Source: Reticulitermes lucifugus | Lineage: Eukaryota; Arthropoda; Insecta; Blattodea; Rhinotermitidae | Direction: 5' to 3' | Assembly (NCBI GenBank): GCA_026260175.1 | Contig: JAKCWW010000065.1 | Location: 63,701-127,700, forward strand | DNA length: 64,000 nucleotides | In this document: piece after piece, positions 34,940-48,029 of the stretch | Layout: every line of letters starts with the position of its first letter | How positions within the stretch are numbered: the first letter of the stretch is position 1 | The notes under the pieces: generated by a model | What the model was told of the DNA's origin: nothing | The model's database searches: none | What the model saw: the letters and a program-made list of their open reading frames with translations, nothing else | Position numbers and translations under genes: made by a program

Positions 34940-37900
34940 TTAGGTAAATGGACACATGTATTCAGAAAATGGTACACAGGAACAGTAAATAGAAATAAAC
35001 TACAAAATTAACACCTGCAGTCAAATTTTGGCAGTCGAAAAGTTGAAGGGGTCTCCCTGAAATGTGGCTGAACTTTCTCGAAAACTTCCAGCAAGAGACG
35101 TTCATGAAAATGGAGGGCAGGTATAATAAAACACACAGATAGAAGGAAAGTAAAGAAGAAAAAGAGGAAAGAATATTTTCCATCAGTTGGCAACACTTAA
35201 TATAATAATTATATTTTTTAAATTTTATAGCATCAGATAATTTGCTGCATTACTGTGTACGAAATAACTTCGTGTGTGTTTGAACTGTGCGCTGATGTTT
35301 ATGAGCCACTTTAGTCTCTGCTTGGCAAATAGGCATAAAAACTTGTGTTCACGCATGCGAATTTAAATCAGTGTACCATTTGAAAACAAAATCTGAGCAT
35401 GGAAGAAGCTGTACACTTAACTTGCTTCCAGACTCTGGAGCGGATAGCAATTACACTTCACTTTTTGTAGATTTAAAATATCGTACTTCTAGTCTTGTTC
35501 GTTTTTTGTTGACTCTACGCGGCATAAAATTTAATTTGTTTAACTATGTAGAAAAACGTAAGACTTACTGAAATGTGTACCAAGCACAGAATGCTTCTCC
35601 TTTTCCTCTACATCCTTTGTTCTATTTTTTCCTCGCTCCGATAAATGTTCTGCGGATAACGAGTTTTCATACGCCGATGGACCGACATATGGACAGACAG
35701 GCAGACAGAGAGACATGTGGAAGCTAGTAAGTATACTTAGGCGATTTTTCATTCCAAAAGTGCCGAAAATATAGACAGTTCTAAAGACAGAAAATATCCA
35801 GATTTATCGCATTGGTTGCCAAATGCTATCTCAGTCCTCTGAAAATTAGTAGCCTAATTATAATACTACTAATAACTTTTAAGATCGGTTTGTAGCATAG
35901 CCAAATAATTTAGTCCTATAGACGTTAATTTAGCTGACTGTCTCTTAGGTTTTGAAAAGATTTTCTTTAAACAAGCCTCCAGACCTAACTAAAGAACATG
36001 GATCCTTCTTCTCAGTATCGAAAATATTGGCGGACTCTTGTGAAAAGTGGAATAAGCTTTCAAATTCCATAAAATGCAAGGAACTTCTGTAATAATTGTC
36101 TCCATTAACCATTTAGGATTAAATCTCTCAAGAATGTTTTCTTGATAACTGGGTCACACTCTAAACAATGTTCAATACCACCTTCTCAAAATAATTGCAC
36201 ATTTCACTGCTAGAGAAAACGTTTTCTCTGCCATGTCAAGAATTATGTAGCAGAGAGAGGGAAGTTAAAGAACCCGCCCTCTTAAACTGTATTCTCAGCT
36301 CCGTTTTACAACAATAAATTACCCCTTTGGCAAAGGATGGCATTGCTAGAAATTTTTTATGGATTGATTAACTAGAAGTAAAATTATATGTTGTTTCTTA
36401 TGTTAAAAGGGTAAGAATATATTCTTGAAATATATGTGCAGTAGATATTTCAAAGTTAAGTATTTCTGTTAAGTCTCCCTACGGCGGGGTGCCAAACTGC
36501 AGTTAAGATAAAGTAATTTGAAATCACGACTATCGGCTAAAGAAATAACCACTTTTCAATAAATTACTCGGAGACAAGGAAATTGGGTGTTGTCTTAGAC
36601 TAGACATCTTTAGACTAGACATCTTTAGACTAGCAAATACGTGTATGTCTGATGATCTCTTACAGAAGTGTTTGGTAAAATGTATACAAACGTGCAAAGT
36701 AAGATGACAATTAGCTTCTTATTTAATGTACAATATTATTTATGTGCTTATAATTTATTTAACTCCTTATCATTAAGTGAAAGTTAGGAGCGCTAGATTT
36801 TTAGAAGTAAATTTGGAAGGAAAATCAATGGCGTAATTTAGGATTCCATCCCAGCAGTTGCCTAGAAGTACTGAGTAAAACTATAAACACCCAAGTCGGA
36901 TACTCCGTACACAGGCCAGATTCGAAAGAGGAAATTTCGTAACAAAAACAGAATAATTACTGCTTCAGCTAACCTGCCAGGTAACAGATACAAGACGTCC
37001 AATATTCAACAATAAATACGACCTGAATTCTCCGATTTTAGTTTTATTAATTTCATATTCACGTAATGGAAAAGGCATGTCATAACAGATACTTCTTCTG
37101 GCACTTACCGACGTGGTTCCATTAACACCAAATTCACTCTCTTCTACCGAGCCTAGCATGGTGTCTAGCGACAAAATTACGGTGGACATAAATTTTACAT
37201 TTCATTTTATTACTTTATCTTTGAGTGTTTTACAAAATTCTATTTTATTACATCCTGAATTACGTATTTATTATTTGAAATATTTTATCAGCCCTTAACT
37301 TGCTCGGGCTCTTAACTTTACTGTATTATCGATTTCCGTGACTAAAGTTCTTGCTTTGACTTCGTGGGTTTTTCTGAGAAGTGATTAACATTAGTTCTCA
37401 TAATGTCGTTGTTTCTTCTTGGATAAATTTTGTGTTACGTGTGTTACAGTGCGGTAAAATTTTTGTATTTTATATTTTTCTATATTTCTTTCATAACAAT
37501 GCTGCTGTTCCACTTTCACTTGGCTGACTTCCATTTTCTTACGTTCTTTTTGCATTGATAATTCTTTAACTATGTAAATCATGTATCCCAGACCGCTGTA
37601 CCTTTCAGATATATGTTAAATATCTGCTAATACATAAGAATCTAATTTCCTTTTCTTCCTACCACTTATAAAGTTGAATTTTATGTTTTAAATTATTTTT
37701 AAACTATCGCATAAATAAAAGTAACCTGTGCCATCAGAATATTTTTATTAAAATATATGTCTGTAGGTAGCTTCGCTAGCTTTCTCTTTTATTAAAATGT
37801 TGGTGTGTACATTTAGTCTGAGTGGATATTAGTGTTTCATATTAAAATATGTTCCGCTAACTTACTTTGAACTTGCTGTATCAGACAAAACTAAAACACA

Positions 37901-40900
37901 TCACGTGTCAGATATGTTCAGCCATCCCCAGGTGTTTCGTAACACCCAATATAATAGTGGATTTAAACATAAATTTTAACCGCAATTTTAAAATATTAAG
38001 CTGTTCCATATATACAACTTATGAAATAAATAAAATAATATTTATATTTTTACGTAATATGTACTTCAGTATTTAAGCACTGAGGATTAGAACCTTTTTA
38101 TATAAAGCCAGATAACGTATTTTAAGTTTTACGGTATCTCTAAATGTGGAAGAATTGTCGAAATATATTTCCAACGTAAATGTATTGTAGTTGTATCTAA
38201 TTGAAAAAATACGAGTAATTGAAATCTCGTAAATGTTATACAATGGAATAAATATTAATATTAAAGAAAAATAATTTTAACTGTTTTAGTTCTTCGCATT
38301 GCGTAAATACGTATTTTGGTTTTAAATATCAGCTTTTATGCTAATCGTGTACGTATATTTCGTTATAACTCGATGAGATTGTAAGTAAATGAAGAGTTTG
38401 TTTTGCGCCATGTTATTATTGTTCTTATTATTTGTGAAAACGTTGAAATCACTCTAAACGCAAGGCTACTTTCTTATGTTTTTAGAGTTTATGATTTATT
38501 ATGTTTACACCGTTAAGGTTTCTCAGAACCTCTAGCTCAAATATACTTTCTAGACGTCGAAATATACGAATTATGTATTTCTTATATTCTTATTTTTAGG
38601 ACGATTCATGTTTTTCCGGTACTTTACTCATAAAGGGCGATATATCCTGTTTCCTGTAGTTGTCTTTTAAGAGGTAAGATCGTCAGTTGTTTCTTAGAGC
38701 TCAAGTTGTACAACACAGAGATCATTGTCTGTTTAGATATTCAAGTGTTCTTAGGCTTCTGTTCGTACCTCACAGATAATAGTCTCCATTATAAAGACCG
38801 ATAACATATAAGTACGTAGGACCTCACGTCATTGTCTTTTATTTCTGTCCGATTTTAACTAGAAATTGAATATGTAGAAAGAAATTGTAGTAAAAATTAC
38901 AAACACATTATAACTTGTGGGAGTCGCGCTGTTCCGTGCTGACAGACGGACGGACGGACAGAAAGACACGACGAGGCTAATTATCCGCATTCGAAGATGG
39001 TTTGCCAGTGCGCCTAAAATCAGCGCCATGCGAAGAGAAATGTCTACGACAGATACGTAAACGCTCTGTTGAATGCAGTAAGTAATTAAATTACGTCACT
39101 TCCGCGGAATTCTATTTACTGTCAATGAGCTGTACAGTTTAGAATCTGTTCTGCTTCACTCTTACACATAGACCTATTCCAGGTTTGCAGACGCAAAATC
39201 TTGTCTTCTGTTACGTACAGTCTGTCACCTCAGTTCCGCCTTTCTTCAGCTTGGAAGTGATTTAATTAAGAGACGAGCGTTTTCTGCTTCTATACGTAGG
39301 TGTCGAAATATATATGCCTACACCTCGATGCTTATTCTGATTGGCTCTGTGGCTCCACAGTGGAATTTCAACTTCTGAGGGCTTGATTTACTTCCATATA
39401 TACGACATACATATGCCATATATTCGCCAGTCCAAACATTGTGTTCTTCAGAGTCATATCTGCTAGGCGAATGCCGAACTTGCACTTCATTTACGAATAT
39501 GAATATTTATAATCAGCTTAAAAAAACGTTGTCAGGCTGCGTATATTTCAGATTTGTCTCCGACCTCAAACATCTAAGAGATCCAGATTGTGAGCAAATT
39601 TTATTTTTTTAATGAAACAGGCGATGTAATTGTTACAATTCACGCTTGGTACTTTGGGAGGTCTAAGGTATGAATTTTCCCCGGTACAACCTCTTTTAAT
39701 TTGCAAACTGAGGCTCTTCATAATTTGTGTTTTCCACTATATATGATCACAATGACAAAATTAAGGAGTGTGAGATAAGTGGAGTATTTGTCAAGAACGA
39801 AATTCCTACACAACTTTGCGGCTAAAATTTAAGAGAAGAGACAACTTGGAAGATCTAAATGTAGAAGGATAAAAGTTATCTATTCCGTTAAATAAATACG
39901 TATAATACGAAGGCGTGGATTGGATCCATGTGGCTCATGACAGGAAACATTTGATGACCCATATGGGTGTTCGTGTTGCAGAGAAAGCGGGGAATTTCTT
40001 ATCTAAGTGAGTGTCTCTCACAGACTCCGGTATATGGAATTACTTAGCTTGCTAACGTCTCTCCTCTCTGGTGCATATCGTGGTTTCTTCCAGCTGTCCG
40101 GCGAAAAATGATACAGTACACCTATCACGTGCACTATGTGCACTTCCTACCCAATCATAACCATTCCAATATTGATATCTAATCTCTCAATCTTAAATAA
40201 AAGTAGTGATAAATTTAGTACCAAAGAAGGAGCGAAAGGCTTACATCTACAATTAATTCAATTAATATTCATGTGAATTATGTGTTGCATCAGTATAATT
40301 TAATGTTTACTTTTACACCAGGTGTAAAGTTAATAATTTGGCTGTCGTACGAGGCGCTCGTGCATGAATACAGACAGGATAAATCTCGCGTTCAATGCAA
40401 GACGTCGTATAAAGCTTGCAATTATTTTGAGTTCCTTGCATGACGTGTATGCAATAAACACGTAATAGGGAACCACGTATATCGTTCTGCTTGTTTGAAT
40501 TTCGACAAAAGTAAGGATTTCGCTAAACGCTTTAGTCCGGGTATACACTAAAACTTTTGAGGGAATTAATTTCAGTCCACATCGGTAAAAGTGTCCGTTG
40601 CAGCAAATGAAGACAAAATGGTAGTTTTATATTGCCTTAAAAGGGGTCCGTCGTCAACACAGTTGCGATGTGCAAAAAATACATTAGAAAGCTTACTTGA
40701 AACATAATGCGACATAGTATAACCCATGTGTAACAAAATGTAAGGAAAAATTAGATTTGTTTACCTTCTTGAGGCTTCTTTAAATCTCTTCAAATGCTTT
40801 ATGTTTCTAATTTTTTCTAAATAACTACATCCATAGAAAAATCCTCCTTGGGAGATAAACAGTCGTTCAGGTAGTCTACAAATTTCCCTTCTTCAATACA

Positions 40901-42130
40901 ACCCGAGGATCCATTATTGTTCTCACCTTATTGCGTCCATGGTTTATTTTCTTATGGAGGCAAATTTAGTCCACATTCTCACAAACCACTTCTGTAAATT
41001 CTATTGCGCTAGTAAAAACGTATCCATGCAAAATCTGCACTGATATCTGATGATGTATTTGTGACTTTTGTGGTTTTTAATGACGTCACTGACCTCTGGG
41101 CTTTCTCCTCCACATCATCTCTTATCGTCTACACAAAGCCCAAGTGTCGAAAACAAATACTCGTAGAAATTTAATGCTTAAGAATGTTACAAGTCAACAA
41201 TTGGAACTTTGGGTTCCTTCGTTAACACGTATTGCCAAACTGCACACTACAACTAACATGTTCATGAACTTGAAAAGTCACAATCGACAGTAGAATATTG
41301 TGTACCCTGTGCAAATCTTAGCAATAGCAAACTAAACGAATTTCCTTGGTTTATCACACCAAGAAGAACAATTTTTTCACTTATATTTACCCACTTCGAA
41401 AATTAAGTTCTAATTTAACACTACTTGATTTAAGCAAAGTAACATTACAATTATGCTAATAATTACAAGCTGCATGAAAAGAATGAAGTAAAACCCCATG
41501 TTTATCAGCAATATATTATTACGAAAGAGAAGAGGAATGTAAATTAAATTCGGAAAATACCTGTGGATTGAAAGGTTAGATTATAATTCATACGGAATTT
41601 CTGTTTCACTACTCAGCCAGAGATTATAAATAGCCGCAGGAAGAAATGACCAGTTTACAGCATGCAGACTTGAAAATAAACTTTACCTACCTAAACGAAA
41701 TATTACTCATACAGAAACGGCACATAAAATAAATGTTATTTTATTCACGTAACGATATCATTACATCAGACGCACGCCTCTGTTTGTAACAGTCTTCCCA
41801 GCATAGTGAAAATAACAAACACACCGCGTCTGTTATCATCGATTTAATCTGCATTATTCATTTATTTTGTGATACGATTTTAAATGCGCAGAAATTCTCT
41901 CCCCTTGACATGCAAAAGTTAATCCTATAAATAAATATTTATATCCAACAAACAATAATAGTTTTAGAATTAAAAGTCGGATCATTGGAAATAGCTCATG
42001 GAAACCAGTTCAGTGTATTTCGTATCATACTCTGATAAAACTAAACACACTGGTCTCACATACAGTGTGTTAAAGCAATGGATCTCTCAGCAGCCAAAGT
42101 ACGACTTACCAGACAGATTTACGTAAGTCT
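34940..42130. other. Long repeat-poor, AT-rich stretch
   Basis: About 7 kb in which I recognise no gene, SINE, LINE or DNA transposon, only short open frames and minor simple repeats (36595-36633; GACG-rich 38942-38960). It could be intronic or intergenic; no splice-supported exon is visible. Confidence 0.4.
36595..36633. repeat. 15-bp tandem repeat, 2.6 copies
   Basis: The unit TTAGACTAGACATCT is repeated twice exactly, then TTAGACTAG. Confidence 0.95.
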
Positions 42131-42135
42131 TGTGG

Positions 42136-42525
42136 TAAAAATAATGCTTTCCAGTCGTCATTCAGAGGCTGTTACGTTGAAATTAAGACTCTCAAGTCAT
42201 CACTCAACGGTAGCCTGCTCAAAATAGGAGTGCCAGATCATAATTCCGACGCTGTAAGGAGCAAATTAAGGTTAGACAGACATTGTTCAGACTCCATCAC
42301 ACAAAAGTAAGCCTGCTGAATCATCATTCAGACACTGTCAGCACAAAGTAGCTACGTAATGCTTTTCAGTCAGCACACAAATGTCATTTGGCAAAACGTC
42401 AGGCTTTCCTGTCGCCTATCGGTCGCTGTCAGAAATAAAGTAGACTTAGTTGTTCAAACGCTATCAGATACTAAGTCAAACTCATTCTGTTCGTCGTTCA
42501 CACGCCGTACTTTACAGAGTTATTT
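42136..42525. repeat. Decayed tandem array, units of about 45-60 bp
   Basis: The cues GCTTTCCAGTCGTCATTCAG, GGCTGTTA; GACGCTGTAAG; GCCTGCTGAATCATCATTCA, GACACTGTCAGCACAAAGTA; GCTTTTCAGTCAGCACACAA; GCTTTCCTGTCGCC, GGTCGCTGTCAGAAATAAAG; and GTTCGTCGTTCACACGCCGT recur in the same order. Units are diverged and of uneven length. Confidence 0.5.
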
Positions 42526-42529
42526 CTCA

Positions 42530-45100
42530 ACTTACGATGCGTAATCCGAAACATTTTACTGCGAACACCAATATGAAATTTCTTTACACTTGTTCAGCAT
42601 ATTCCTAAATTTAACAGGAGGGAGCACAAATATTATTTCCCCATAATAAGTTAATTTGATAAACTTCGTGCAAAAAACACATAATAATAAGGCGTATGTT
42701 ACTGGAATTAGGCAGCTCATAGTAGTTTCACTGGTCATTCATCAAAAGTGGTAATCCATCATACGAAAAGCCTATCAGTGTTAATAAAGTTAGCATTTTC
42801 ATTCTTTTCAAGAATTAATTCATAAATGTTACGGAACAATTATATTCCGACTGCGGAAATGCGTTGACATTATAGTCAATGTTGCTGTGTATTAGATCAA
42901 CGGAAGTGACCTAATCCTGTTTACCACACCAACATGGCGTTCTGAGCTTCATCGTCTGGAAATTCTTTGATGTTGATGATATAGAGCAAGCAACTAGAAG
43001 GGTAGGAATTTTGTGTGCAAACGAGAGTTTCTCTCACCTTAACATACATGTAATACAGCCCGAGGTTCATTTCACTTTAGTTTATCACAAGTTCTTGTCT
43101 AATTCTGTGTTACAGATCTGGTATTTGCGTGCATTTTCTCGACTCAACAAAACCTTATTCCCTGAAACTAAATTCTTAGACTGCTCTTAATAACAACAAG
43201 ATAATACGTCTTTTGCCTGATATTTATATTCAAGTGTTCAAGAGGTAAACATCTTTCAATAAATTTGTAAGTTTCTCATAGTGTTGAAAAAGCTCTGCCT
43301 TTGAGGCTGTCCTGAACCAGTTAGTAAAATTTATGTCTCAAAAGTATACATATATTAAGGAGCATTTCAATATTATCTTTCAATTTCCGCATTAATCTCC
43401 TAAATGGTCCCTTCCATTGAGTCTTCATAGCCAAAATTTTGCAGTATTTGCTTCTTCCACAAGTAGTAGGTCCTGTGGGTGATTTGCAATTCTTTCTTTG
43501 CGATGCAACTGTTGTAGTAACATAAGGATGAAACTAAAGCTTGTACATTTCAGAATGAAACTTTGTAATATTACAAATTGGAACATGTAGCATCATGTCA
43601 GGAGAGACATTCATGAAATGACAACAAGTAAATCAACAAATTTTCCCCCACACGCTTGCCTAGCAGCTACAACATGTTTGCGTGTCTTCCCCCACTGCCA
43701 TTAATTGGCACATTCTAGAAGAGGTACTATGTATTTTTAAGTGTCTGCAGTGCAGTGTATGTAATTTGAGGGAGAGGGCGCCCGGCTATAACTCCCACCG
43801 TGCCGACTCTTAGCTGATTTAACTCTAGACAAACAATGCCCTTCAAGAGTATACTCAGAGATTACACTGAACTAGGTGAACGGTGTTTATATGGTAATAC
43901 TCCTCTTCGAACCATTATACAGAAAACGCCTAAAAGGTATTATACAACAGATGTTTTAGAGTTTTACTGAATAAGAAATCGTTTACAACTCACTGTTATA
44001 AAATGCACTGTTGGCCTATTTATAAGGATATTACACAATTAATAATGGGATTTTTAAACTTCAGAAGCTCATAATCTTCCTGAAGATCCTATAGGCGATT
44101 AATGACTACTGGCTTACTCGCTCGTCTGCCACTTTGAAGAAATAATCCCTTCTGTAAAGCAGCACTTAGAAGTACAGGCCAGTATATGCTTTAATTATAT
44201 TTTAAACAATACCAATTGCCGATGCTTTAGAATAACCACTTAGAAGTTTATAGGTTAAATACAACTAATAATTCGTAGGACGGATACAAGAGAGAGATTA
44301 GCTGATAAAGGGAATTAAATATATTTACTTGTACAACTAAAAACAAACTACGCCTTTACACCTTAAGAGGAATATAGCCAAGCAACGGTAACCACTGTAA
44401 CAGACGCTGGTAAGAATATAAATCTGGAAATAACTCACGTCATATGTTTGTTTTATTCGGTAAAATCAAATTGGTATCAATTGTACAATTAGTTATCCAT
44501 TTCTAGACATTAATTTCTATTTATTAATTTTTCGTTGTCTAAATTTCTCAGATACAATTACAAATTCTTTAAATTTTGCCATAGCAGTAATTTTTAATAT
44601 AAGAAACAGTTATTGCTAAACAGCCTTTACGTACATACCTCCACTTCTGTACTACATTTCACGTGCCTATACGAAATAATTGTTTAATCTTTGTTGCCAA
44701 ATTTAGAGTTAAACATATATGATAGAAGATATTGTGCTACCAATTTTGTAAGGCTTATAATAGGTAATATATATTAGTAATAATAATAATAATAATAATG
44801 CCTTAAAACACTGCCCTCCTCGAGAAGCTGATTGTCGCGCAACTCTTCAGAATATTTTCCGCATATTATGGAGAATGAATGTAAAAACCGTTTTTACAAA
44901 ACCAGCTATTTTGTGCCACTTAAATCCAGTTCACATTTTCGCATTCTGTTTCTCTAAACTCATTTTAATGATACCGTTTTTTCAGTCAAGCGGCCTTTAC
45001 CCTTCAGGTTTTTGAACTAAACATTTGTATGCATTTTGTATCTCCTCTGTATGTGATAAATGCCTAGCCTTGGTTATTCTCCTTGGCTTGATTATTCTAA
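42530..45100. other. Unrecognised sequence
   Basis: Nothing identified apart from an (AAT)n tract at 44776-44800. Confidence 0.4.
44776..44800. repeat. (AAT)n microsatellite
   Basis: About eight units of TAA/AAT. Confidence 0.95.
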
Positions 45101-45104
45101 AATA

Positions 45105-45400
45105 CTATTTGCTGATCTATACAACTTGTTACGCTTCACAATCCTCTGGTTACATTTTCCTCTCGGCCCAAATATTCTTCTCGGCATTACGAGGATAAAA
45201 TATGCTGGGCATGTGGATATAAATATGCAGACAACAAACATGCACAGGGTGTTGGTGAAAATCACTTTCTAAAGATGTTCATTTTGGACACGGAGAAGGA
45301 GCTGAAGGATAATGTTAAGATACATTTGGAGACGATATATTGCGGGAATAGCAGGTGGTCAGAACTGGCTCAGGTTTATGTTCAAGGTAAACTTTGATAT
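45105..45400 (+). pseudogene. RTE-type retrotransposon C-terminal remnant
   Basis: The plus strand reads RFTILWLHFPLGPNILLGIT followed by RIKYAGHVDINMQ, TTNMHRVLVKITF and, in another frame, KDNVKIHLETIYCGNSRWSE followed by LAQ. This matches, in order, the R-x-K-x-A-G-H-V, R-V-L-V-x and E-D-N-x-K-x-x-L ... W-x-E-L-A-Q blocks of the C-terminal region of RTE-type proteins, which also appear at 31.6, 52 and 58.8 kb. RT and endonuclease domains are absent. Confidence 0.65.
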
Positions 45401-45404
45401 TAGT

Positions 45405-45905
45405 AATTATCATTGTTCTTGTTAAGACTAAAAAGGTTACGTTAATTACGATATTAATAACAATCTTTAAGATATGTTAGTTTTAAAAAGCCAATGTTTT
45501 GCTTTTAAAACTTAAGACTTGTTACTGGTTAAATACCAGTAGGTCCCAGTAGTGGCTGTAGGTGGTAATCATAATAACACCCCGCACATCCCTATATCCC
45601 CAAATGGTCCGAAATAATAGAAGGTCACAATATTGACTCTAAAGGATGGCCAGCCAGCCATAGTAAACATACTACAGCATCAAACGCGCACGCAAACAGT
45701 ACAGCCTACACCATGAAAAATACAACAAAATGAACAAGATAAACCAGTACCATGCATCAAATACAATACCTACCGAAACATTAACATATTATTTTAATAC
45801 GAATAACAAGTGGTGTCTGTGCGTGCCGGGCGGTGAAAAGTGGGAAACCTTGCCAAAAAGTGAACCAATGAAAACGACGTTTTAATATATGCAGTTTTAA
45901 CGACG
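45405..45905. other. Unrecognised sequence
   Basis: Nothing identified. Confidence 0.4.
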
Positions 45906-45907
45906 AT

Positions 45908-45955
45908 AAACCCCTGAAGGTGGCTCTATAAGAGCCGAAACATATGTCGGATTTT
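45908..45955 (+). ncRNA. Hammerhead-ribozyme-like motif
   Basis: AAACCC, CTGAAGG (45914-45920), hairpin TGGCTC-TATAA-GAGCC, GAAA (45937-45940), C-ATAT-G, TC, then GGATTTT. Helix I can pair CC with GG and AAA with TTT around one mismatch. Helix II is a perfect GGCTC/GAGCC stem. Helix III is a minimal AC/GT with an ATAT loop ending in the cleavage triplet GUC (45946-45948). Deviations from a functional core: the last core base of CUGANGA is G instead of A, and one U is unpaired before helix II. So this is probably a decayed ribozyme, if it ever was one. Short-helix-III hammerheads are known in Penelope-like retroelements. Confidence 0.4.
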
Positions 45956-46314
45956 AAAAGGTTTTTAAATATGTTTTAAAAAACGTTACAGTTTTTTAAT
46001 AAAGTTGCATCCAGTTGGTGTGTGTAAATAAAGACATAATAAATTTGGTCCGGTGGGCAACTTTGTTTGAACACGAATGTCAAACAAATTGCAAACAGTG
46101 AGCAATTCCGTGTGTAGTATGTCATTTCCAGTATCCGATAGAAGAATGTATTAAGCATATTTCCTATGGCTCTTCTTACAAGATTATAACATTGTGAATT
46201 ATTTCACATCTTATTCTAATCAGTTTCGGCAAAAAACTCAAACTGACAAATTTTCATTATTTTCAAGGGAGTAGGCCATAAATTTTCGTTTCGTAACATT
46301 ATTGTTTTGACACC

Positions 46315-46985
46315 GGAACACAGCGAAAGACGTTTAGTGGCTGTTACTTAACTTTTGCAACGATACAAGAGAGAATGAGCCGAATTTTTTGACTCAGTTG
46401 TGAACTGTGATGAGACCTGGGTCCACTACTTCACTCCTGAATCAAAAAGAGCAAGCAAGCAGGTCAAACACACCCATGCTCCACCCCCAAACAAAGCGAA
46501 AGCATTTTTTTCAGCGGGGAAGATCATGGCTGCTGCGTTCTGGGATTCAAAGGGTGTCTTTCACCTGGACTTTCTCACTGGCCAAAAAACCATCAATGCG
46601 CAGTACTATTAAACTCTCCAGAATGAAAAGTGAAGCCGGCAATTCGCTCAAGCGAAGAAAATGGCAGGATTCAGTTTGCTTCTTCCAAGACAACGCTCGT
46701 CCTCACACTGCGGCTTTAACGATGTCAACTCTACTGAAACTGAAATGGGATGTACTGCCTCATCCACCGTACAGTCCAGACTTAGCTCCATCTGATTATC
46801 ATTTGTTTGGACCAATGAAGGGGTTTTTAGGAGGCAAGATATTCAGAAATAATGATGAGGTCATTGCAGCTGTGCAAAGTTGGATAAACGAGCGACCGAA
46901 AACCTTCTTTGAAACCGGAATTAAGAAGCTTCCAGAACGTTGGCACAAGTGTATGGCAGGCAACGGGGACTACATTGAAAAGTAA
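46315..46985 (+). pseudogene. mariner transposase pseudogene (DD34D)
   Basis: The translation begins EHSERRLVAV, meets two stops, then DSVVNCDETWVHYFTPESKR (first catalytic Asp in CDETW) and continues to INAQYY, stop, TLQNEK. Two frameshifts at about 46630 and 46650 lead through VKPAIRS to KRRKWQDSVCFFQDNARPHT (second Asp), HPPYSPDLAPSDYHLF (third Asp) and MAGNGDYIEK with a stop at 46985. There are exactly 34 residues between the second and third Asp, the mariner DD34D signature. The N-terminal DNA-binding domain is missing. Three in-frame stops and two frameshifts abolish function, although all three catalytic residues survive. A mariner cuts and pastes at TA sites (known). I did not locate TIRs. 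Confidence 0.95.
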
Positions 46986-46989
46986 TGTG

Positions 46990-47720
46990 TAATACGTTTC
47001 CATTTTGTTGTGAATAAATTTTTTAAAAAATAATTCTCGTTTAAATTTGAACTTCCGCCCTAATACGTGACTGAAGTTCTTCCAAGATGCGTTGAACCTT
47101 TTCTCTGGTATTCTCCATACATTCCATTGCGAAGCATGACAAGGATAATTGGGCTTACTTCTAAACTGAATTAATTCTAAAGAAGCAGAACGTCGCTAAA
47201 AAAAAGCTCGCCACTGAACACGATTCTGAATAATTTTCTCAGATTTAAGGTGTTCACAGCGATTATTTTGAAGTCTAAATGTTTCTGGAATACTTCATTT
47301 TACCAAGCAGAACGATCCTCACTTTATACTATGGTATAACCTTTGAGCAGAATGGTGAAAAATATACTCTTTTATAATTCCTACTTCTGTTTCTCGCTGA
47401 TACATTCAAGAAAACCATATTCTCTAAAAAATTCGTAGGTAAATAAACATTCAACCACAGGACAGGTGCGTGATGGGATTGAGCTCTTGTTCGTTGGTGT
47501 GCGAAAAAAGAATGAAGTTATCTACCTGTCAGGAAAGGCGAAGAGGGAAACTTGTTTCTTCCACTACAGAGAAGTGACCAATCAAATTACAACATCGCGT
47601 GTTCCATCTTGTAGTGCGCCAGGAAAACATTACCTTATTTTTGATAAATTGCCAGTCTGTTAAATAATTTATTTCTTAACCATTTAATCGTTGATTGAAA
47701 AGCTCCATGAAATGAATTTA
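46990..47720. other. Unrecognised sequence
   Basis: The first about 70 bases may be the 3' untranslated part of the mariner; nothing else identified. Confidence 0.4.
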
Positions 47721-47723
47721 GTG

Positions 47724-48029
47724 TAACATAATAAAGGGGTACACGTTGGCGCATTTGGTTGATGCACTGCTCTAAAAGCCGGAAGGTTGCGGGTTCATTG
47801 GGATTTTTCATTGACGTGATTCTTCCGGCCGCACTTTGGCCCTGGGTTCGACTCAACCTCTAACAGAAACGATTATCCAGGATTTCTCCTGGGGCGTAAA
47901 TGCGGCCGGCGCGTAGGGCTGACAACTTTCATGTGAGATTGTCTAGGTGTTCTGGGAGCCTCAAACCCCTGGAGCCCCACGGGCCTGTCCAGACCTGTAT
48001 AAAGATTGCTTTATCTTTAACATAATAAA
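47724..48029 (+). mobile_element. SINE-B copy with 12-bp TSD
   Basis: The body spans about 47736-48017: GTTGGCGCATTTGGTTGATG (box A-like), GGTTGCGGGTTCATTG (box B-like), CTTCCGGCCGCACTTTGGCC, CTGGGTTCGACTC, GGATTTCTCCTGGGGCG, CCCTGGAGCCCCACGGGCCT, and the tail GATTGCTTTATCTT. It matches both ends of the copy at 14852. TAACATAATAAA flanks it (47724-47735 and 48018-48029). Confidence 0.9.

Noticed and set aside
43370-43750. Possible retroelement fragment on the minus strand
   Set aside because: Scattered short peptide resemblances only; no ordered motif series could be followed.
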